A stretch of DNA of 55,570 bases from Streptomyces rishiriensis (GTDB taxonomy: Bacteria > Actinomycetota > Actinomycetes > Streptomycetales > Streptomycetaceae). This document shows positions 51,097 to 55,570 of the stretch, piece after piece. Location: contig NZ_BEWA01000001.1 of assembly GCF_003112535.1 (NCBI RefSeq), positions 376,337 to 431,906 of the forward strand, given 5' to 3'. The notes under the pieces are model-generated. The model ran no database searches and was not told where the DNA came from. It saw only the letters and a program-made list of their open reading frames with translations. A program made the translations under genes and the position numbers. Position 1 is the stretch's first letter, and each line of letters begins with the position of its first letter.

Positions 51097-51795
51097 ATGG
51101 AACCCGTCACGCTGATCACCGGTGGCTCGACCGGAATCGGCGCCGCCACCGCCCGCGCCCTGCTCAAGCAGGGCCACCGCGTGGCCGTCACCGGACGTGA
51201 CGCGGACAAGCTGGCCGCTTTCGCTGCTTCGGCCGCAGCGGGCGAGCGACTGCTGACGATCACCGGCGACACCAGCGACGCGCACGACGTCGCCTCCGCC
51301 GTGCGCCGCGTGGTGGAGGCGTGGGGCCGACTGGACAACGTCATCGCCAATGCCGGTTTCTCGCTGCCCGGCAACCTGGAGAGCCACGCCCCCGAGGACA
51401 TGCGCGCCATGGTCCTCACCAACGTCCTGGGCCCGGCCCTGCTGGTGCGGGAGACACTGCCACACCTGCGGGAGTCCAAGGGCCGGATCGTGATCATCGG
51501 TTCGGTCGCCGGGGTGCGCAACACGCCTGGCAACCTGTACTCGGTCACCAAGTGGGCCGCGCACGCACTGGCCGAGAACACCCGGCTGCTGGTCGGCAAA
51601 GACGGGGTGGGCGTGACGGTCGTCGCACCCGGGGTGGTCGACACCCCGTTCTGGGACGAGCGCGGCGGCACCCCCGGGGCGGCGCCGGTGATGACCGCCG
51701 AGCAGGTCGCGGACACGATCGTCTTCGCCGTCAATCAGCCCGCGGGCGTGGACGTCAACCACATCACCATGCGGCCGACCGGACAGGTCGGCTGA
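51097..51795 (+). CDS. Short-chain dehydrogenase/reductase (SDR)
   Basis: A 232-residue classical SDR. The cofactor loop is TGGSTGIG (residues 8-15), NAG is at 85-87, and the catalytic Ser136 (IGSVAG), Tyr148 and Lys152 (YSVTK) are all present. TGRDADKL after strand 2 (Arg34) suggests NADP(H). PGVVDTPFWDE is the usual substrate-loop start. The start is secure: AAGGAGG is 7 nt before the ATG. The substrate is unknown; the E. coli YdfG/serine-dehydrogenase-like group is a possibility. It stands alone, with a hairpin terminator right after it. Confidence 0.92.
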   Translation: MEPVTLITGGSTGIGAATARALLKQGHRVAVTGRDADKLAAFAASAAAGERLLTITGDTSDAHDVASAVRRVVEAWGRLDNVIANAGFSLPGNLESHAPEDMRAMVLTNVLGPALLVRETLPHLRESKGRIVIIGSVAGVRNTPGNLYSVTKWAAHALAENTRLLVGKDGVGVTVVAPGVVDTPFWDERGGTPGAAPVMTAEQVADTIVFAVNQPAGVDVNHITMRPTGQVG

Positions 51796-51825
51796 CGCCG
51801 CGCTCCCAACGACCGTACGACAAGG

Positions 51826-51869
51826 CGCCTTCGGCCCCGCTGCGTACCACGCGGCGCAGGCCGAAGGCG
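51826..51869 (+). terminator. Long-stem hairpin terminator after the SDR gene
   Basis: CGCCTTCGGCC (51826-51836) pairs perfectly with GGCCGAAGGCG (51859-51869). Inside it TGCG (51841-51844) can pair with CGCA (51855-51858). It begins 30 bp after the stop codon, the usual position for a Streptomyces stem-loop terminator without a U-tract. Confidence 0.65.
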
Positions 51870-52117
51870 GGTGAGCACGCCCTGAAGCAACAGGGGCAAG
51901 GAGGTCTCTTCGCGCAGCCGGACGAGATCCTCCCGGGTGACGACTGCATCCACAGCGGGCTGGTGGCCGCGGCGGCGATGTCCACTGACACCTACCGCGT
52001 CACAAGATCAGCGCCAGAGCCCGTAATTACCCATCCCTCCGATCACCTCTCCCCTTGGGGACGGCGAATCCGTCGGCGTGCACTCGGCAGGCCGTGACCG
52101 GGCTTTACGATGATCCG

Positions 52118-52732
52118 ATGGGTCAGCCCGCCGCAGAGCCGTACTGGAACACCAACGTTGCCCGGCATCCTGGCATCCTCCGCGCCGTTCCCGAAGGATG
52201 CCGTGACGCGTTGGACGTCGGCTGTGGGGATGGGCTGCTGGCACGGAAGCTTGCCGGGCGGGCGAAACACGTCACCGGGATCGACAAGTCGCCGCACATG
52301 ATCGCCTGCGCACGCGAATCCGCTGTCGGCCACCCGCAACTCACCTTCGTCGAGGGAGACTTCCTCACCGCGGAACTTCCCGGTGCGGAGTACGACTTCG
52401 TCTGCTCGGTGACCACGATCCATCACATGGACTTCGAAACGGCACTCGTCCACATGCGTGAGCTGCTCCGGCCTGGCGGCACGCTGGTGGTGGTCGGTCT
52501 GGCCCGCGAGGCGAGCGTGACGGAGTGGGCGGCGTTGATCGCGGCTGCCCCGATCGTTCGGATCACGAAGGTGCTGCGTCGCGCGCGTGGCCCGCAGGGC
52601 ATGCCGGTCGCCGACCCGCAGGTGAGTTATGGGCAGGTGCGGGCTGCTGCCCGGCGGCTGTTGCCCGGCGTGCGGTATCGCCGGCATGTGCTGCGCCGGT
52701 ACTCGCTGACCTGGGAGAAACCCGCCCGCTGA
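52118..52732 (+). CDS. Class I SAM-dependent methyltransferase
   Basis: A 204-residue methyltransferase of the Methyltransf_11/25 type. Motif I is ALDVGCGDGLLARKLA, the acidic residue after strand 2 is in GIDKSPHM, motif II is YDFVCSVTTIHHMD, and LLRPGGTLVVVGL is the post-II motif. The acceptor is unknown. The start is uncertain: ATG 52118 gives the family N-terminus (AEPYWNTNVARHPGI), but GTG 52094 and TTG 52055 are in frame and none has a strong ribosome site. The C-terminal third (PIVRITKVLRRARGPQG...) resembles small Streptomyces methyltransferases of unknown role. Confidence 0.85.
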   Translation: MGQPAAEPYWNTNVARHPGILRAVPEGCRDALDVGCGDGLLARKLAGRAKHVTGIDKSPHMIACARESAVGHPQLTFVEGDFLTAELPGAEYDFVCSVTTIHHMDFETALVHMRELLRPGGTLVVVGLAREASVTEWAALIAAAPIVRITKVLRRARGPQGMPVADPQVSYGQVRAAARRLLPGVRYRRHVLRRYSLTWEKPAR

Positions 52733-52826
52733 TCCGGCATCGAGGGATCTGGTCGTCGCCGAGCTGTCCGTGTTCCTCCCTCGTGGTTCGGCAGACCGAT
52801 GGGCAGCCCGGAGGGCGAGGAGAACG

Positions 52827-53052
52827 TTCGTCGTGTTCGACATCAACCCGGCATGTACGTCCACTGGCACGCGGGGCGCTCGAAGAGCGCGCTTGCACGT
52901 TGCTGCGGGTGGACCGCAAGACGGTCAGGAAGTACCTGGCGCCAGCGGAGGCGTCCGGGATCACCCCGGGGCCGCCGATGAGCGAGGCCGATTGGGCCGG
53001 GATGACTGAGGAGTGGTTCCCGGGCCTCGTCGACGGGAGACTGCGGCAGGTC
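52827..53052 (+). pseudogene. IS21-family transposase (IstA) N-terminal remnant
   Basis: Three frames in succession carry pieces of the IstA N-terminus: FVVFDIN, then MYVHWHAGRSKSALAR, then LLRVDRKTVRKYLAPAEASG continuing to EADWAGMTEEWFPGLVDG. These are the HTH and linker of IS21 transposases. At least two frameshifts and the loss of everything after the HTH show it is dead. No IstB is present. Confidence 0.7.
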
Positions 53053-53180
53053 GTCGAGGTCGTGGCCGCGGGACAGCCCGTAGGCCATGCCGTACGTGTA
53101 GGCCGTTTCCACGGCGAGCGTGCTGTTCGCGAGGGCTCGTGCCCCGTCGGCGGGGTCGACGGCGGCAAGGAGCTGGTCGA

Positions 53181-54236
53181 TCACTGAGCCGGGAATGAGC
53201 TCGGCCCCGGATCTGGCGGCCTGCGGACGCTGGTGCGCAGGACCTGGCCGAGGTGGCCGGGGCCCGAGGGCGGCACGACCCGGAGTGCGTTCCGGTAGCG
53301 CTGGGTGACGGTCTGCCAGGCGTGATAGCCGCTCATCCACGCGGTCATGACGCGGACGTAGCCGGCGACGTCGGCCCGCTCCCGCTCGGAGAGGGCGAGT
53401 TGCGCGCAGACGGCGGGCACCTGTCCGGCCAGGTCCTGGAAGCGCAGGACGCGCCGGTCCACCTCGTGGCGGGCCGCGTCGAGGGCTTCGCCGCGGGTGA
53501 GGCGCCGGGCCCGTTCGAGGACGAGGACGAGGTTGTCCATGTCACCGCGGGCCTCCTCCTTCTCCAGGGAGTAGACGTCGTTGCACATCAGGGTGACGTC
53601 GATGGCGGTCCTGCGCATGATGCGCAGCTCGGGGCTGTGGAAGGCGGATGCGGGGACGGTGAGGCCGGCCGCGCGTTCTCCGAGGGAGAGGGGCAGGTCG
53701 GTGGCGGCGATGCCGCGTCGGACCTGGAGGTAGGCGTCGAGGTCCGCCGGGGTGCCGCGGAGACGGCCCCGCGCTTCGTGGGCGTGCGCGGCGAAGTAGT
53801 ACTCCCATTCGTGTGCGGTGCGGGCGGTCCAGGCCGGGTGGGCGCCGTCGGTGCTGCGGGCCCGGATGTCGGCGAACGCCGTGGTGCAGGGGTCCGCGCC
53901 GGGCGGCGGCGGGGCGCCGTGCGCGATGTCGATCAGCGGTTGGCAGGCGCGGACGGTCTCGGCGGGGTCCCGGCCGAGGGGACCGTCGAACTGGTCGTCG
54001 AAGACGAAGAAGAACCCCATCGCGTCCGCCAGCAGGTCCAGGGCCGGGCCCCGGGCGTGCGGGAAGCCGAGCGCGGCCAGGCGCGGCATGTCCCAGGAGA
54101 CGTACCAGGCCAGTGACCGGTCGTCAGCGGCCAGGCCGGTGCGGCGCACCCAGTCCAGGTTGTGCCGGCGTGCGGCTTCGAGGTCGGGGCTGATCTCCGT
54201 GGCGGCGGGGAGGTCGAAGTCCATGTCCTGTGGCAC
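53181..54236 (-). CDS. Class I terpene synthase (sesquiterpene-cyclase type)
   Basis: A 351-residue bacterial terpene cyclase of usual length. The aspartate-rich Mg motif is DDQFD at residues 80-84 in [12 protein letters not shown]. The NSE motif is NDVYSLEKE (Asn219, Ser223, Glu227), and the C-terminal VTQRYRN supplies the usual Arg-Tyr pair. It should ionise a prenyl diphosphate, most likely farnesyl diphosphate; the product cannot be told from sequence by eye. The start is GTG 54236, with GGGAGGA close upstream; ATG 54224 is an alternative. It lies 48 bp after the SDR on the same strand. Confidence 0.92.
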   Translation of the reverse strand: MPQDMDFDLPAATEISPDLEAARRHNLDWVRRTGLAADDRSLAWYVSWDMPRLAALGFPHARGPALDLLADAMGFFFVFDDQFDGPLGRDPAETVRACQPLIDIAHGAPPPPGADPCTTAFADIRARSTDGAHPAWTARTAHEWEYYFAAHAHEARGRLRGTPADLDAYLQVRRGIAATDLPLSLGERAAGLTVPASAFHSPELRIMRRTAIDVTLMCNDVYSLEKEEARGDMDNLVLVLERARRLTRGEALDAARHEVDRRVLRFQDLAGQVPAVCAQLALSERERADVAGYVRVMTAWMSGYHAWQTVTQRYRNALRVVPPSGPGHLGQVLRTSVRRPPDPGPSSFPAQ

Positions 54237-54284
54237 GGGTCCTCCCGGAGCTGTTGCGGGCGGCGCGGGGTGGGTGTGCGCACG

Positions 54285-55274
54285 TCATTCCCGGGCGGCC
54301 GGGGTCGTGAGGTCGAGGGCCGGCGGCCCGGCGGCCCCGGCTCCCAGCCGGGCGAAGGAGAAGCCCATGGACTCGCTGACGCTCCCCGGCGTGCGGAACG
54401 CCCCGGTGTCGCGGATCCGCGCGAAGCCGTCCCGGACCATCTCCGGTGTGGGGTCCTGCGGCCACACGACGCCTTCGGTGGCGCCCAGGAAGATCCGGGC
54501 GGTGCGGCGGCCGGCCGCGTGGAGGAGCTGGCCGGTGCAGGGGGCGCTCTCGTGGGCCAGCAACGCCACCACCGGGGCGACGTGCCGGGCGGGGAACAGG
54601 TCGGTGAGCAGCGCGGTCGTCCGTTCGTCGTCCCGGACCGCCTCCAGGGACATGCGGGTCGCGGCGACGGGCACGACCGCGTTGACCTTGATGCCGTATG
54701 CGGCGCCTTCCGCCGCCGAGGAGGTGGTCAGCCCCAGCACGGCGCCCTTGCCCGCGGCGTACGCGCTGAGCCCGGTGTCGCCGAACACGGCGTCGGAGCA
54801 CGTGTTGACGATCCGCCCGTACCCGGCGGCGGTCATGTGCGGCCATACGGCCCGCAGCATGTTCAGCGTCCCGCCCGCGTGTGTGTCCAGCACCCGCCGG
54901 CATTCGTCGTCGGTGAGCTCGTCCAACGGGCGCAGGATCGAGATGCCCGCGTTGTTGACCAGGGCGTCCAGCCGCTCCCACTGCTCCAGCGCGGCTGCGG
55001 CGAGGGCCCGGGCGCCGGCCGCGGTGGCCACGTCGTGAGCGTCCGCCAGCGCTTGCCCGCCCGCCGCCCGGATCTCCTCGACCACGGCCCGTGCGGGCGC
55101 GGGCGACGACCCGTGTCCGTCGGTCGCGGTCCCCACGTCGTTGACCAGGACCCGCGCGCCGCGCGCCGCGAGGAGCAGCGCGTACTCCCTGCCCAGACCG
55201 CGGCCCCCGCCGGTCACCACGACCACGCGGCCGTCGAAACGGACCTCGTCATGGCCCTCGTCCACCCGGCCCAC
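54285..55274 (-). CDS. SDR oxidoreductase paired with terpene synthase
   Basis: About 329 residues. It has a TGGGRGLGREYALLLA cofactor loop, NNAG, catalytic Ser in NTCSDAVFG and YAAGK (Tyr/Lys). VLVNDVG after strand 2 indicates NAD(H) preference. It resembles the SDR unit of multifunctional-enzyme-type 3-hydroxyacyl-CoA dehydrogenases, with a C-terminal extension of about 80 residues. The start is uncertain: GTG 55274 sits 5 nt after GGAGG, GTG 55265 is possible, and the open frame to 55319 starts at a TTG without support. It is transcribed just before the terpene synthase, so it may oxidise a terpene alcohol, although the acyl-CoA-type fold leaves this open. Confidence 0.85.
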   Translation of the reverse strand: MGRVDEGHDEVRFDGRVVVVTGGGRGLGREYALLLAARGARVLVNDVGTATDGHGSSPAPARAVVEEIRAAGGQALADAHDVATAAGARALAAAALEQWERLDALVNNAGISILRPLDELTDDECRRVLDTHAGGTLNMLRAVWPHMTAAGYGRIVNTCSDAVFGDTGLSAYAAGKGAVLGLTTSSAAEGAAYGIKVNAVVPVAATRMSLEAVRDDERTTALLTDLFPARHVAPVVALLAHESAPCTGQLLHAAGRRTARIFLGATEGVVWPQDPTPEMVRDGFARIRDTGAFRTPGSVSESMGFSFARLGAGAAGPPALDLTTPAARE

Positions 55275-55426
55275 CCACCCCTCCCAGACGGCGCCGGGAC
55301 CGTAGCTCTTCCCCGGCAACCGCCCACCCTGCCCCGGCAGCCCGCGTCAGGGCAGGGGGCGCGCGGACCGAGTGGACGCAGCCGCGCGCACCCCCACGAG
55401 CCGCCGTACGCTGCGTGCGCCCCCGA

Positions 55427-55456
55427 CGCTCGGGGAGCCTCCCCCGGCCCCGAGCG
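55427..55456. repeat. 9-bp inverted repeat upstream of the SDR-terpene pair
   Basis: CGCTCGGGG (55427-55435) and CCCCGAGCG (55448-55456) with a 12-nt loop. An alternative inner hairpin GGGGAG/CTCCCC overlaps it. It may be a terminator of the gene beyond the window or a regulatory site. I see no other structure in 55275-55570. Confidence 0.4.
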
Positions 55457-55570
55457 ACCGGCCCTCGTACGCCCGTTCCCCTCAACGTGTGCACGAGGGC
55501 CGACCCCTGTCACGAAATCGGTAGGTGCGCCGCCGTACGGCGGACGCGGGTACCGGCGAAGTGCTCCAGC

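Noticed and set aside
51870..52117. Possible short protein in the frame reading QPDEILPGDDCIHSG
   Set aside because: No start with ribosome site and no recognised family.

Overview
The window is very GC-rich actinomycete DNA, most probably Streptomyces. The evidence is strongly biased codon use, a mycothiol-type DinB enzyme, an MbtH protein, GNN-rich ribosome sites, and TTA leucine codons in cluster genes. Its centre (about 2.1-46.2 kb, all on the minus strand) is one large non-ribosomal peptide locus. Reading in the direction of transcription the order is: cytochrome P450 (46171-44963), stand-alone penicillin-binding-protein-type thioesterase/cyclase (44865-43513), a 6235-residue NRPS (43317-24610), a 6709-residue NRPS (24596-4467), MbtH protein (4326-4123), GNAT acetyltransferase (3990-3331) and an MFS exporter (3334-2075).

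The two NRPSs together hold ten modules. NRPS1 is A-T / C-A-T-E / C-A-T-E / C-A-T-E / C-A-T, and NRPS2 is C-A-T-E / C-A-T / C-A-T-E / C-A-T / C-A-T-E. The first module has no condensation domain and the last ends in an epimerase with no thioesterase. C-domain subtypes (LCL after L-modules, DCL after E domains) agree at every junction. This predicts a free L-amino terminus and a D-configured C-terminus with pattern L-D-D-D-L-D-L-D-L-D. That is the substrate type for SurE-like PBP-type cyclases, and one is encoded directly upstream, so the inferred product is a head-to-tail cyclic decapeptide. Pocket residues that I read by eye give Thr at position 7, Val at 3 and 9, basic residues at 6 and 8, and two unassigned families at 1/5/10 and 2/4. 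The P450 may oxidise a residue. GNAT and MFS are candidate modification/self-protection and export functions. The P450 and the cyclase each carry an early in-frame TTA codon, which suggests bldA (developmental) control. I see no cluster-specific activator in the window.

Left of the cluster (1-2.07 kb) are a decayed enoyl-CoA hydratase fragment, a mycothiol-dependent maleylpyruvate-isomerase-family gene and a short trypsin-like protease fossil. Right of it is a gene-poor 1.4 kb stretch. It is followed by a divergent HxlR regulator/alpha-beta hydrolase pair, a two-TM membrane protein, an SDR oxidoreductase and a SAM methyltransferase, with remnants of IS5-like, ISL3 and IS21 transposases among them. 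The right end (53.2-55.3 kb) holds a class I terpene synthase with a co-directional SDR, a separate small terpenoid locus.
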